Assembly (NCBI GenBank): GCA_009823505.1 | Contig: VZQC01008065.1 | Span: 1,420,185-1,484,184, forward strand | Direction: 5' to 3' | Origin: Rhizomys pruinosus | Taxonomy: Eukaryota > Chordata > Mammalia > Rodentia > Spalacidae | Length of the DNA: 64,000 nt | Shown: piece after piece, positions 34,990 to 46,899 of the stretch | Position numbering within the stretch: the stretch's first letter is position 1 | Layout: every line of letters starts with the position of its first letter | Notes under the pieces: generated by a model | What the model saw: only the letters and a program-made list of their open reading frames with translations | Databases searched by the model: none | What the model was told of the DNA's origin: nothing | Position numbers and translations under genes: made by a program

Positions 34990-35225
34990 CACTTGAAATG
35001 AGAGAGCTATTAACTACAGAGGAATGGATAAAGACGATGTGCTAGATATACACAGTGGAATTTGTTCAGCCATAAAGTAGAACAAAGTTATGTGATTTGT
35101 AGGAAAATGAATGCAACTGCACATAATAAGTAAATTAAGCCAGTCTCAGAGAGAAAAAGTATGTTTTCTCTCATATGTGGTCTCTAGATTTTATAACAGT
35201 TATAAAAGTCCTAAAGCTATTTGTC
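34990..35225 (+). mobile_element. L1 ORF2 3'-end fragment
   Basis: 'gaatggataaagacgatgtg', 'acagtggaatttgttcagcc' and 'ataaagtagaacaaagttat' match the conserved end of L1 ORF2. Short and diverged, sense on the plus strand. Confidence 0.75.
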
Positions 35226-35308
35226 AAATAAATACAACTGTGTAATTATAGAAACTCAACATTTGGAGACAATTTGATAGATAGATGGATTTTAAAACAT
35301 GTGACTTA

Positions 35309-35545
35309 GGGGCTGGAGAGATGGCCTAGCGGTTAAGAGCACCGACTGCTCTTGAAGAGGACCTGGGTTCAATCTCCAGCACCCACATGGTGGCTGAAAA
35401 CTGTCCTTAACTCCAGTTCCAGGGGAATCAGATACCCTCTTCTGACCTCTGCAGCATTGCACGACACGGGTGCACAAACCTACATGTAGACAGTACATTC
35501 ATACACATAAAAAATAAATAAAAATTAAAAAAATAAAAATAAAAA
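35309..35545 (+). mobile_element. B3-type SINE, without internal duplication
   Basis: Close to the other B3 copies but goes straight from 'gtccttaactccagttcc' to 'aggggaatcagatacc', so it lacks the duplication. Tail of A/T to 35545. Confidence 0.92.
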
Positions 35546-35549
35546 ATGA

Positions 35550-37040
35550 AACTGTTCAAGGGACCAAAGGGCAGTAAGAGAGGGGAGGTGAGAAATGGGG
35601 TTACATACAATGAATACAATATGAGAATTTAAAAAAGAAACAGGGGAGTTAAGAAGCAAGTATAGAAAAAGCGAGACCCTGCCCGAAAGGCCAGAAGAAG
35701 CAAATGCGGGGCTGGAGGAAGCTCGGACCGACCCAGCGGAAAGGGCAGGGCACCCAGCGGAAAGGGCGGGGCACCCAGCCTGTACCTGGTAGTGTGTTTC
35801 TGATAAAGCCCAGATTCTTGCTTTTCTAACTGCCTGCCTATTTCCTTTCTTGATGGGCTTACAAAACAGGCAGGAGGGTGCCCAGGACTAGCTTACACAG
35901 TGTTGAAGCCCTAGGCATCTGGCCTTCCTAACAAATTTGCATTTCCTGGTCCTGAGCATGTTGCTGCCTGCAGCCCTTTCCATCCCAGAACGGTCCATCA
36001 CTGGCCTGGGTGAGGAGGGCTGAGACACAGGAGAGCAGTTTGAGAGGAGGGTCTGGGATGGCAGAAGGAAACCGTACAGAGGTGCTCCTGTACCGCGCGC
36101 TGAAGCTGCTCAGCTGCTCTGCTCAGGTTCTAGAGCCCAGGCTCCTGACTGCTGGCCAAGGCTTCACTGTGCCTGTGACCACCTTCCCGGAGGCCATCCT
36201 CTCCACCCATCTGTGGATTGGGTGGCTGACTCCACGTTTCCATGCCTTGCCTGCGCTGGATCTTCTTTTCCTGCCTGTTCCTGTGAAAAGCAGGAGAGAG
36301 GTGGGCTCTGTCCGCCCTACCCCTCCTCCCAAGGATACTGGATTCCCAGTGCTCTTGCCTAGTCCTCCACGGCGCAGCACGGGGAGCCATATGTGTGGGC
36401 TGCCTGATGGCTGCAAGAAGCGTTCTTTCTGCCCTGGCTGCTTTCTTGAGCGGTGGCTCTGAAGGAAATACAGTTAATGCCTTCTGAAATCCAAACCGAA
36501 ACAGTAGCTCTAGGGGTGAGGCTGAGCATGGCTCTGCCGCTAGCAGAGTCCACAGCCGACAGCTCTCTCAGATCCAGACGTTACCATTACAGAGAAAAAA
36601 GATTTGGCTTTCTTTCCAACACATGGGGAAGTCAGTTCCCAATCTAACAGCACGGAAAGGAATTTCTAGCTTAATTACAGGAAGCACTTGCTCTGTCTGG
36701 ACCCCTGCAGCCCATGTGATGCAGTCTCTTGGTGGGGTGGGCACTGAGCAGGAGGGTATGGACAGTACCAGGCACTGGAAGGACTTGCAAATGCAGTTCT
36801 CCCTAGCAGGCCCTCACTAGCCCTGGCATGCATATTCCTCTTACCTGCCCGCCCAGGCTTGGGCCCCTGCTGCCTGAGCATCTTCCTTCTTCCCTTGAAA
36901 AGGGCTCTTCCCTGTTCTTCCCAAACTGCAGAGGGCCTCCTTGCCTGCCTTGGTTTTGGCCTTTGCCTATTCACCCTTCAAGAGGCACTTGGGTCATAGC
37001 AGACAAGTCCCTGTTCCTCCAGCCACACCTCAGTGCACCA
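35550..37040. other. Intergenic, nothing recognised
   Basis: No supported gene. A 20-bp unit 'acccagcggaaagggc(a/g)ggg' is repeated twice near 35733-35773. Confidence 0.5.
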
Positions 37041-37044
37041 GCAC

Positions 37045-37117
37045 CTACAAGATCATCTTCCTGCCTCTGCCTTCTGAGTGCTGGGATTAAAGGTGTGCAC
37101 TAACCACACCTAGCTCT
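37045..37117 (-). mobile_element. B1 fragment, minus strand
   Basis: Only the B1 head half is present ('gcctctgccttctgagtgct' to 'aaccacacctagct'). Confidence 0.75.
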
Positions 37118-38075
37118 AGGGCCACCAGTCCCTTCTTACTGCCCTTTTCCTGACTCTCAACTCCATGTTCATCCTGTGGCACTTGACCCCAGCTGCTGCC
37201 AGTCACTTAGTCACTGCAGGACTCTCCTAGATCCTTGCAGTGGGTGGGGTTCTTTCCTCTTTCCAGAGGCAGCCAGCCACACCATCACGCCCCCTTCCCA
37301 GCTCAGGGATTCTGGAGTTTAGAGCAGAGGGAAGCCCCAAAGTGATCCTCTATGGATTAGTGGTCACTGAGTGCTAGACTGCAGAGCCCTCATCTCCATT
37401 CAGGCAGGAAGTGGCTCAGCCTCTGTTTGCATACTCCATAGTGACCAGAGTGAGCTCTCAGACACAGTCCTCCCAAGCCTCCCTAGGCATTCCTGCTTTT
37501 GTCACTTAGTCCCTTCCTTGTGCCCAACCCTCATTACTCTGCCCAGAGAGAATTCTTGAGCCTGGGGGCTCTGTGTCCCTCAACCTGACACTGGCCATGG
37601 TCAAAGAGTGGCTACTTCTGAGAGCTGGCAGGTAGCCTAGGCTTGGTGGCCACCTAGGCAGGAGTTCTGGGCTCATCTTCCCCCCTGCCCCTTGCTCAGA
37701 TCCTGCAGTGGAGCCTGTTGTCTGGGCCCCAGGGAACCTCTGCTTCTCCAAGTGTTGGAGCTCAGACCCTGCAAACAGAGAACTCAGCACCCCCTGTGGA
37801 GCCACCCAGCATCACCAGGTGCCTGGGGAGGGGCAGGTGCCCCACCTTCTCCTTCCTTGCTGCCCTCATAAGACTGAAAGGAGATTGCTCACTGGTCTGT
37901 CCTCCATAGACCATATCTAGAGAACTAAGAGAGACATGGGCATATTTGTTTCTGTTTGTTTGTTTGTTTGTTTTCTGTAACTTTCCAGGATGCTGAGCTT
38001 CAGTGAACTCCTAAGTTAAGGATTCTCAAGATTTTCTGCCTGGATTGTAGTTCAGTAATTTCCAAGTACATTTCC

Positions 38076-38079
<4 letters not shown>

Positions 38080-38148
<69 letters not shown>
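38080..38148. repeat. Compound (GA)n(GT)n microsatellite
   Basis: About 33 bases of GA then about 36 bases of GT. Confidence 0.97.
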
Positions 38149-38151
<3 letters not shown>

Positions 38152-38649
38152 CGCACCACATCCCATGTGCTGTGCTGTGAGCTGTGGCCACCGTGAGGCT
38201 GCCAGCAACAAGTGCAGCCACTGAAGCAGGAGCCCAAAGCCTCTTGCTTGGCACTGGTCACCTCAGGATACTCCATCAACCATCCATCCTGGGCTCCCAA
38301 CACATGCCTCAGCTTCCTCTCCCAAGTCTCCAGGCCCAGTTGAAATGCAGAGTCTGGGACCATATAGAGAGGAAGTCTAAGCCTCACAGAGGACCTGCTT
38401 GTTGGGAGGTCTTCGGGCAGGTCTGTTTGCCTAACCAGGCCTGCAAGAACCACAGGAGGTTGTGAGGGACTCTGGATGGGCTTACTAGACCTCAGAGGAT
38501 GAACTTGCACCGAGGAACATCTGGGGATGCTCATTTGACTCAATGGGCCTTGGTACAAATGACAGAGTGTATGAATCCCCAGGGAGGGGGCTGCGGGATG
38601 GTGCCAGTGGGGAAAAGGATATAAAGGTGATTAAGATCGGTTGAGATAT

Positions 38650-38653
<4 letters not shown>

Positions 38654-38691
<38 letters not shown>

Positions 38692-38936
38692 TTATTATTA
38701 ATTTTATTTATTTCTGTATGTGCGATGAATGTACTGTCTGCATTGCAAGTTTGTGCACCGTTGTCGTGCAATGCCGCGGAGATCAGAAGAGGGTGTCGGA
38801 TTCCCCTGGAACTGGAGTTCTCCTGGAATTGGAGTTTCAGACGGTTCTCGGCCGCCATGTGGGTGCTGGGGATCGAACCCGGGTCCTCTGTAAAAGCAGT
38901 CGGCGCTCTTAACCGCTAGGCCATTCCTCCAGCCCC
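38654..38936 (-). mobile_element. B3-type SINE, minus strand, internal-duplication subfamily
   Basis: Perfect 16-bp target duplication 'cggttgagatattctt' at 38638-38653 and 38937-38952, and a long poly(T) (reversed A-tail) of about 30 bases, both signs of a recent insertion. Confidence 0.95.
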
Positions 38937-38952
38937 CGGTTGAGATATTCTT

Positions 38953-40261
38953 TAGGAAATACACAAAAATTCAATTAAGGAAAAAAGTGGCCTGAGCAAA
39001 CCTCTTCCTTAGTTCGCTTGAGATCTGTGGCTGCTCTTGTCCTGCACTGTCCTCTTGTGGCCACAAGGAGATATTGCCTCCTCTCCTTGCCGTCTTTCCA
39101 AAGCAGAATCCATGTTTGAAACTTAGTCTGTCCTTAACACTGGAGGCAGGACCCACATGTCATTGCCTGTGACCTAAGGCTGAGGGTCTCTTTCAAACAC
39201 AATGGAAATAATTAGGAAAACACTTGGATTTAACAGGAGGATGGTAAGTGGAGGCTGTCCTTTTCCAAACTGTGGATGCTGGCCTGGCCCTTCTTTTCCT
39301 CTCTGCCTTTTGTGTTCAGCATGAGTTAGAGAGGGTAAAAAGAGTGCTGTATAGGAATGTCACACAGACAGGAGGCTGAGGGACCGGTCCACTGGGTCCC
39401 CTGTCATGGCTGCAGGCCATGGAGCACAAGCCTCAGCTTCCTCTCCTGTTGTCTTCCGGCCTAGTTGAGACACAGAGTCTGGGACCACAGAGACAGGGAG
39501 CCTGGGCTTGGCACACTGGGAGCTGATACCCCAGTAAGGGGCTCTGCTCCATTCACAGAGCTACTGGGAGCTTCATGTGTACCAAGCTAAGGTGGGGAAA
39601 TGTAGATACTTCTCCCCTTTGCAGAGGATAGGTGAGTCCAGTGCTTGGAGCAAGCTCCAGTAGAACCTGTGGGTGAGGGAGGAGGGGCGGGAAACCTTGT
39701 GAGCTTCCTTCTGAAGACGTGACCCTAGGCCTTCCCAGAGACCAGGGCTGGTGTTCTTGACCATGTGCATAGATCAGTGTGACTCCTGCCCCATCCCACT
39801 GGCAGGGCTCAACTGGCAACTCCCGAGGCTCCATCATAGCCAGGTTCAGGCCTCTGTGTGACTCTGCTGTCACTCACCAAGCCATCAGACATAGCCAATC
39901 CGCTCCCCGACAGCAGGGGTGGGAGCTTTGGGTTAGACATGTCATCTAGCACTGCCAGGTGCCTTCTGGCGATGAGACCCCCAGTTCTCTACTTCTTCCA
40001 CTGAAGGCCCAGGAGCCCCACACTGCGGGAACAACATGTTTTATGCAGTATGCTGTGTTTTATGTTGGTACCTCTATGAGAACCTGGGCATGATGGCTCT
40101 ACCTCCTGTGGCTGGCAGTGCCTCATACTGGCTCCAACTCTAGCTGGCTCAGTGCTGCATACCTCACAGGCTTCTTCCCCCTCATCCATGTTCAGGGGAT
40201 TCCCTCTCAGATAAATGAATTGCACCCAAATCCTTGCTTGCTATTGGGAGAAGCTAGACCG
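38953..40261. other. Inmt downstream flank, nothing else recognised
   Basis: No gene supported. A block near 39428-39505 resembles 38308-38390 (see findings). Confidence 0.5.
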
Positions 40262-40283
40262 AGACAGAATCCAGATACAGCAT

Positions 40284-40289
40284 TTTATT
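40284..40289 (-). terminator. Inmt: Probable Inmt polyadenylation signal
   Basis: AATAAA on the minus strand (plus 'tttatt'), about 200 bases beyond the Inmt stop. Cleavage would fall near 40262-40272. Nearest good signal downstream of the stop. Confidence 0.6.
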
Positions 40290-40491
40290 TTTATGTTCTT
40301 TTGTGCAGGGTTAGAAAAGGAGCCAGAGAGACAGATCTTGGGGTTCAAATGGGAGACGGCCTTTCCCCTGTGACCTTGGGACTAGGTAATAGGGAATGAA
40401 GCAGCAGCTGTGATCCATGTTAGGAGCTGTGGAGCAAGACTACAAACGCTGGCTAGACTCCACCCAGGAAGACTCTTGACTCCAGATGGCC

Positions 40492-40921
40492 TCAGGCTTC
40501 TGGACCCTTGTGGGCAACCACAAAGCAGAAGCCATCATTGACACAGCAGGTCTGTGTATAGCTTAGGGAGTGGCAATCACATCTTAGCACCTGAAAGCCA
40601 GCATCCCGTATGGCCTTCTCCACCGTCTCCTTCTCCAGGTAGAGCCCAGAGAACTTCTTGGAGCCCACCATATAGTGTTGGAAGTGCAGGGTAACCGTGG
40701 TAACCAGGTACCCACCCGGCTTCAGCAAGCCAGCGAGGTTGTGCAAGGCTGCCCGGTAGGCATCCACATCGGGGCAGGCACACTCCAGGGCCAGAAGGGT
40801 TAGAATACAGTCGGCTGGTGGCACCTGAGCGGATCCCAGTGGGGAGAGCTTGTTCACGTCACACTTGAGTACACGGGTGACCGTTCTGCGGAGCTTGGCT
40901 TCCTTCTCCTGCCACTTGCTT
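40492..40921 (-). CDS. Inmt: Inmt exon 3 (C-terminal half)
   Basis: Last coding exon, residues 123-264, stop TGA at 40494-40492. The acceptor is CAG at 40924-40922, and the first base completes an Arg codon split from exon 2. It contains the conserved 'PPADCILTLLALECACPD' segment and 'GLLKPGGYLV', matching the INMT/NNMT/PNMT family fold, followed by the C-terminal substrate-side region ending GPEA. No frameshift or premature stop. Spliced to exons 1 and 2 it completes a 264-residue protein, the same length as mouse INMT. Confidence 0.95.
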
Positions 40922-40976
40922 CTGTGGAGGGTCAGAGAGGTGATGCGAAAATTACAGCTGATAATACGACTATGGC

Positions 40977-41024
40977 AAAGCAGTGTAACAAATGAGAATC
41001 AAAGCAGTGTAACAAATGAGAATC
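40977..41024. repeat. Two-copy 24-bp tandem repeat in Inmt intron 2
   Basis: 'aaagcagtgtaacaaatgag' plus 4 bases, twice in a row, about 55 bases upstream of the exon 3 acceptor. Identical copies. Confidence 0.9.
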
Positions 41025-41099
41025 AGGAAAAACAGCCCATCGGATCAATACAATTTTCTCTAGTCCAATGACCCCTGCACCATTCAACCTGCTGAACAA

Positions 41100-41170
41100 C
41101 ATTCCACACAGATGGAAACTGAGGCACAAACTTGCTCAAATCTGTACAGTGACACATGACAGCAGATTTG
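41100..41170 (+). repeat. MIR-like fragment in Inmt intron 2
   Basis: 'cagatggaaactgaggcaca' is the MIR core motif; short and diverged. Confidence 0.5.
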
Positions 41171-41390
41171 ATTAGTCTCTTGTCTTTCAGTCCTCCCTTC
41201 CCTTATTTTTAATAATTCAAACTTGTTAGTATGCACCTTTATTATCTTATGTATGTGTGTATGTGTGTGTGCATACAGGTGCATGAGTGTGTGCAAGCAT
41301 ACATGCAAGTGTGTTGTTCTTAAGCTTTTTAAATTTAATTTAAATTTAATTTTTTCACTTTTAAAATTTAATTTAATAATTTAATTTTCT

Positions 41391-41558
41391 CAGATACGGC
41401 AGCACATGCCTTTAATTCCAGCACTCAGGAGGCAGAGACAGGCAGATCTCTGTAAGATTAAGGCCAGCCTGGTCTACATAGTGAGTTCCAGGCCAGCTGG
41501 AGCTACAAGGAGACACTGTCTCAAAAAAAATGAATGAATGAATGAATGAATGAATACA
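41391..41558 (+). mobile_element. B1 SINE in Inmt intron 2
   Basis: B1 body with a (TGAA)n-expanded tail at 41531-41555. Confidence 0.88.
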
Positions 41559-41567
41559 TAATTTCGA

Positions 41568-41690
41568 CATGGAGTCTCTCAGCCTGGAATTCACCAAGGA
41601 GGCTAAACTAAGCTAAGCACAAGCCTAGGGATCGGCCTGTCTCAGCCTCTGCAGTGCTGGGATTGTAAGCATAAGTGATGATGCCTTACT
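41568..41690 (-). mobile_element. Old B1-like SINE, minus strand
   Basis: 'ctcagcctctgcagtgctgg' then 'gattgtaagcataagtgatg', strongly diverged. Confidence 0.45.
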
Positions 41691-41935
41691 TTTTTTAAAT
41701 ATATATTTTGTACAAGATTATCAAATCTAGACCCGTGTCCCCCTCATCCCCCCACCCCACCAGATCTCATGCATTCTGCCAAACATGCTTTTCATCTCTT
41801 TCTCAGTCTTTCTCGATATTCTCCATGTGGAAGTTGACTGTTTTGAGCAGAAGTTCACTGTTTCAGTCAGTTCTTTGATGCAGTCCTTTCTGTTGTTGTT
41901 GTTGTTGTTGTTTCCAATATGCATCACTCCCAACT
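41691..41935 (-). mobile_element. L1-like 3' end, minus strand
   Basis: Its reverse complement shares blocks with the plus-strand element at 44492-44880, such as an AACAAC-rich stretch, 'gaaacagt(g/a)aa(c/g)ttct' and the segment near the A-tail. Likely the 3'UTR of one L1 family; family uncertain. Confidence 0.5.
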
Positions 41936-42021
41936 GTTTGGGATGCCTTACTTTAAAAAAAAATGAGTTCTGAGGGTTGGACTCAGGTCTTCATGCTTGT
42001 AAGGTAAGCACTTTATCAACT

Positions 42022-42352
42022 GAGCTAGTCCCTCAGCTCCTCTATTGTTGTTGTTGTTTATTTCTATTCTATGTGTGTGAGTGTTTGCCTGCATTCATGT
42101 GTGAGCTAGACCCTCAGCTCTTCTATTATTGTTGTTGTTTATTTTTATTTTTATTTTATGTGTGTGAGTGTTTGCCTGGATTCATGTGTGAGCTAGTCCC
42201 TCGGCTCCCTATTATTGTTGTTGTTTATTTTATTCTATGTGTGTGAGTGTTTGCCTGCATTCATGTGTGAGCTAGTCCCTCGGCTCCTCTATTATTATTG
42301 TTGTTTATTTTATTTTTTGTGTATGAGTGTTTGCCTGCATTCGTGTGAAGCA
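42022..42352 (+). repeat. Four-copy, roughly 80-bp tandem repeat built from SINE sequence
   Basis: Units start with 'gagctag(t/a)ccctc(a/g)gct' at 42022, 42103, 42190 and 42269 (spacings 81, 87, 79). Each pairs an ID-like junction with the AT-rich tail of a reversed B3 ('gtgtgagtgtttgcctg'). Confidence 0.9.
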
Positions 42353-42520
42353 CATTTGTTGGTGTCATGCCTGGTGCCCACAGGAGCCAGAAGAGGGTGT
42401 CAGATCCCTGGAACTAGAGTTACAGATGGTTGTTAGTGGCTAAGTGGGTGCTGGGAACCGAACATGGGTCCTTGCAAGAGCAGCCAGTGCTCTTAACTGC
42501 TGAGCCATCTCTCCAACCCC
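42300..42520 (-). mobile_element. B3-type SINE, minus strand, donor of the tandem array
   Basis: The only complete B3 body here, ending 'taactgctgagccatctctc' on the right. Its tail half is the part amplified to the left. Confidence 0.85.
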
Positions 42521-42559
42521 ATTATGTTTTCATCTGAAAGATATAACAAAAATCATCCT

Positions 42560-42683
42560 CGTTTTTTTTTAGTGGCTGTATTCAGTCTGACGTGGAGCTC
42601 ACCCAGACTGGCCTCGAACTCCTGATCCTCCCATATTGGCTTCTTGAGTGACGGGATTTAGGTGTGTGCTGTATTGCCTGGCA
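42560..42683 (-). mobile_element. Old B1-like SINE, minus strand
   Basis: 'ctggcctcgaactcctgatc' to 'gtgctgtattgcctggcact', diverged. Confidence 0.55.
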
Positions 42684-42794
42684 CTTTTGAACACCTGCGT
42701 CCAGTTCTACAGTGTTAACTGCACTCATAATAATGTGTGACCATTGCCACTATTCCAAACCTTTTCCTCCTCCTGTACAGAATTTCTGAACTTG

Positions 42795-42870
42795 AGCTGG
42801 GTGTGGTGGTGCATCCCCATAATCTCAGCACTGGGCTACACAGTGAGGTTCTATCTAAAACAAACACCCA
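42795..42870 (+). mobile_element. B1 SINE with internal deletion
   Basis: 'gagctgggtgtggtggtgca' head joined directly to 'gctacacagtgaggttctat', with the central part missing. Confidence 0.6.
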
Positions 42871-43140
42871 ACCAGAAATTAAACTTACTAAACAGTGCCT
42901 CCCCACCAGTCCCCCTCTCCTCCAGCTTCTGGTGAGCACTGTCTGTGCTGTGTGCATGGGCTCGCTGCTGGGGTGGCTGTGCATGTGGAATCCTGCAGCA
43001 TTCCTCCCTCTGGGTGGCTTATTTTTAGCAGTGTCTTCCAGGTTCGTCCATGCTGGGGCTCCCTATTCTGCAGCTGTGTTCCTTCCTTGGCTTCCTGGGG
43101 CTCTTGTGCTCATGGTTCTTATTCACCCCATCTTGCTCTG

Positions 43141-43240
43141 TAGCCCCCTGCAGCCCCCTGCAGCCCCTGCAGCCCCTGCAGCCTCCCTGAAGCCCCCTGA
43201 GGCCCCCTGCAGCCCCCTGCAGCCCTCTGCAGCCCTCTCT
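43141..43240. repeat. CAGCCCCCTG-type tandem repeat
   Basis: About ten degenerate 9-11-bp units carrying repeated CTGCAG. Lies within a long chance open frame. Confidence 0.9.
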
Positions 43241-44152
43241 AGATCTCTACTTGTAACACAGGCCTCTTCCCACTACATGGGCCTCTTCCTGTTCCATGGG
43301 CTGTGTAAAAGTCCCAGCCACCCACTGATGGCTCCTAGAGTTCCTTCTCCAGCCCTGTGGTCACCACTGAGTTTCCAGAAGCATACCCAGTCCCTCTCCC
43401 ATGGCCATTGCGCAGCACCCCAGCCACAGCACCCCAGCCACACCTGCCACCTAAACTGCTCCCCTGCCCCTCCTTCCTGTAGAAGATGGCTTCACCTCTC
43501 CTGCGGCTCTGGCCATGAACCTTGGGGTCTCCCTTGACTTTTCACCTTCCTTCATTTCTAAACCTCTAGCTAATGACTAACCAGACCCACAGAGTCAGCT
43601 CAGACTCCAGGCCCCTCCACTGCTTCCCTGGTCAATGTCACTGCCGCCTTCTGCTCTGGCTAGGTCTGCCTGGGCTCATAGGCTCTCAGCCTGGTACAGT
43701 GAGAGGTTCTTTCAAAGATGTAGATCCCATCAGGTCCTAGAAACTCAAGATGTCACCCTTACTCTTATCGTGACCCTCAGGACCCCGTGACTGTGGCTCG
43801 GCTGCCCCCTCTGACACCCGACGCCATCCTCTTCACTGCCTCACATGCAGGCAGGTCTGCTGGCCTCTGCCTGTGCTGTTTGCTCCACCAGCCTGGGCTT
43901 TCCTACCTCTCCATGCCCCCTCCCCCCCACTTCACCCATAGGACGTTCAGCTTCTCATGCGAGCTCTGTCTCCGTTCTCTCCTACCTAGCACTTTGCGCT
44001 TCTGTCCTCACTGAAGCCTCTCCTCTCACTGTATACTACCTCCGTCTCTCTGTCTAGCAGGATGTAGTTGCTTTTTCCATTGTAAAAGGAGATCCGTGGG
44101 GTATGACTTCCTCCCTGTGGCTGTATGCCTTTCTTAAGAGTCACTTACTCTT

Positions 44153-44315
44153 GGCCAGGCGTGGTGGCCTGAGTGCTAATCCTAGCACTCAGGAGGCAGA
44201 GGCAGGCAGATGTTTGTGAGTTCAAGGCCAGCCTGGTCTACAGAGTGAGTTCCAGGACAGCTGGGGCTACAGGGAGACCCTGTCTCGAAAATCGAAAAAG
44301 ACAAAAAAAAAAAAA
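44153..44315 (+). mobile_element. B1 SINE
   Basis: Full-length B1 with A-tail, in Inmt intron 2. Confidence 0.92.
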
Positions 44316-44365
44316 GTCACTCACTCAAGAAGAGCACACAGCCACAGGGAGTAAGAGTGAGTGAC

Positions 44366-44487
44366 TGAGGCAGAGGCAGGAGGATCTCTGTGAGTTCAAG
44401 TCCAGCCTGGTCTGCAGAGCGAGTTCTAGGACAGCTGGGGCTCCAGGGAGACCTTGTCTCAAAAAGACCAAAAAAAAAAAAAAAAAA
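44366..44487 (+). mobile_element. B1 SINE, 5'-truncated
   Basis: Starts at 'gaggcagaggcaggaggatc'; the first 30 or so bases are missing. Ends in an 18-base A run. Confidence 0.9.
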
Positions 44488-44491
44488 GAGT

Positions 44492-44880
44492 GATTTTAAA
44501 AAAGGAAAATGTAAATCCTGAAATATGATATTGGAAATTATCATTGTACCACAAATGAACAATTTTAGTAAGGTTCGATGTGACGGATATATAATATATA
44601 TATATATATATACATATATGTGTTGAATTGGTACAGATTGGAGGGAACAACAGCAGAGGAACAGGGACAGGGAACCGATTGAAACAGTAAAGTTCTCCCA
44701 AGGACAATAATCCTCTGCTTTGAAAAAACTGAAAAATAATCAGAAAAAGATACAGGGCAGGGATGGCAGGGTGCATGAACTCGGGTTGGGGGGACGTGGA
44801 AGACAAGATGAATCTAGATTGGACTGAGAAACAGTGTATGAAACGCACATAACTTCAATAAAAATGTTTAAAAAAAAACT
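44492..44880 (+). mobile_element. L1-like 3' end with A-tail and TA microsatellite
   Basis: Ends 'cttcaataaaaatgtttaaa', a polyadenylation signal and A-tail. A (TA)n tract lies at 44587-44612. Related to 41691-41935. Confidence 0.5.
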
Positions 44881-44890
44881 ATTAGAATGT

Positions 44891-45116
44891 GGGGCTGAAG
44901 AGATGCTCAGTGGCCAAGAGCACTTGCTGCCCAGTAGAGGACTTGAGTTTGGTTCCCAGAATCCACGTGACAGCTCACAACACCTGTAACTCCAGCTCCC
45001 GGGGACTGACGCCCTCTTGTAGCCTCTATGAGCACCAGGTCCACACACAGTACACAAACATACACGCAGACAAAACACTCATAAACCTAAAATAAAACAA
45101 ATAAATCCTTAAAAAA
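44891..45116 (+). mobile_element. B3 SINE
   Basis: A diverged B3 ('ggggctgaagagatgctcag', 'ctgtaactccagctcccggg', A-rich tail). Confidence 0.82.
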
Positions 45117-45715
45117 GAGTGACTCCCAGCGGAGCTCTCTCCAAGGTTCCTGAAATGTGTGGCCCTCTAACCCTGACCCCCTTAGGCTGTCCTAGACAAA
45201 GTCCTAGACAAAGTCAGTCCCCATTTCCTTATTGGGGCAGAAACCTTAGGCCCTGTTTCATCTGCTCTGAGAAGGGCTAGAGGCCCCTCTGCGGGCCAAG
45301 GTCTCAGTTTCTCCCGCTGTGGAGTCTGGGTCAGAATCCCGACCCCAGGGGCATATACCATCTGAGCTCCCAGATGGTACCAGAGCTGCACGAGGCCAAT
45401 GGTGTTTGTCTCTGGGGTTTGACCACAGTTCAGAGACAAGTGTGGGGCCGACCCTAGAACCTTTCAATGATTAGTATACTCCCCAACATCAAAATAGTAG
45501 TTTCCAGAGGAAAGTGGGAGTGGTATGGGACAGTCAAGGGCGTGGCTTCCTGGCGGAGGTGAGACGGAAGCTGGCGTGGCTTGCTGGGTTGGCTGTGTGC
45601 AGAGAAGAGGAGGGCAGGGGCAGGCAGTCTCAGGCACATCCAGAGCCAGAGACAGGCCAGGAGAAACGTGAGAGGGCTGTGGCCCCTGTGCCCTCCCAGG
45701 CATGGAGAGACCTTA

Positions 45716-46027
<312 letters not shown>

Positions 46028-46488
46028 CTAGCGAGAAGGTTGGCAGCCTCCTGCCTTTGGGCTGCCCATGGGCTGTGTGTGGAAGAGCTTCAGTGTGACA
46101 CTGGAGGCAAGGTACACCTGGCACCCTCCAACTAGTTAGTCCTTGCTGCCTCCAGGGTGCTAATGGGAGCCTGGGAGGGAGCCACGCGGGAGAAAGCAAG
46201 GTTTCCTTATAATGGGTCCCCTCCTTCCACCCTCCAGGATCCCTGAGAACCCATCCTCTGCCTGTCTAAGCACGAAACTTCCTTTCTCGGTGTTCTGAGG
46301 AATTCCTCAGGTCTCCTTCCTTGGGACAGAAGGTATCCTGGCAACCCCAGGTCATGAAGTGCACACCTTGGCTGACTGCATGGCAGCCTGGATCCCTGTC
46401 TTGCTACGCTGGCTGTTGGCTGACTGGCCATTTCTCTCCCTCCTCACTACACTGAGCCTTAGTCTCCCCTGGGATGTAGTAGAAAAAA

Positions 46489-46489
<1 letters not shown>

Positions 46490-46535
<46 letters not shown>
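46490..46535. repeat. (CT)n microsatellite in Inmt intron 1
   Basis: About 46 bases of CT dinucleotides, pyrimidine-rich on the plus strand. Confidence 0.97.
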
Positions 46536-46538
<3 letters not shown>

Positions 46539-46899
46539 CATGCACGTTCGCATGTGTGTGTGAATTTTCATCAGATTTCCAGAGAGATTCAGGGTCCCCC
46601 AAAGGCTACAGAACCTTCTGGAAGGGCTCTAGTAGAAGAGGTAGCGAGAGTATCCATGACACTCACTCTTGTTATTTGATCTTCCCCCAGCATGGGCCTT
46701 GGGGCCCCATAGATTTGGGTATACCCCACCCATTTTACAGACAAGCAACTGAGTGAGGCTGATCATTGCAAGCCAAATTCTTTGTCTCTGGGACATGGCT
46801 CCTCTGGACGTATGCACTCTGCCACCTCCGGTCCCTGTGGGAACGCCAGAATGGTCACTCTGCAGCACAGCCCCAGCCCTTTCCCACTCTGTCACTCAC

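Noticed and set aside
36010..36462. 150-codon plus-strand open frame
   Set aside because: No domain, opposed by equally long minus-strand frames in the same GC-rich patch.
42737..43537. 266-codon open frame in Inmt intron 2
   Set aside because: It runs through a degraded B1 and the CAGCCCC repeat, shows no domain and lies in the intron of a well-supported gene on the other strand.
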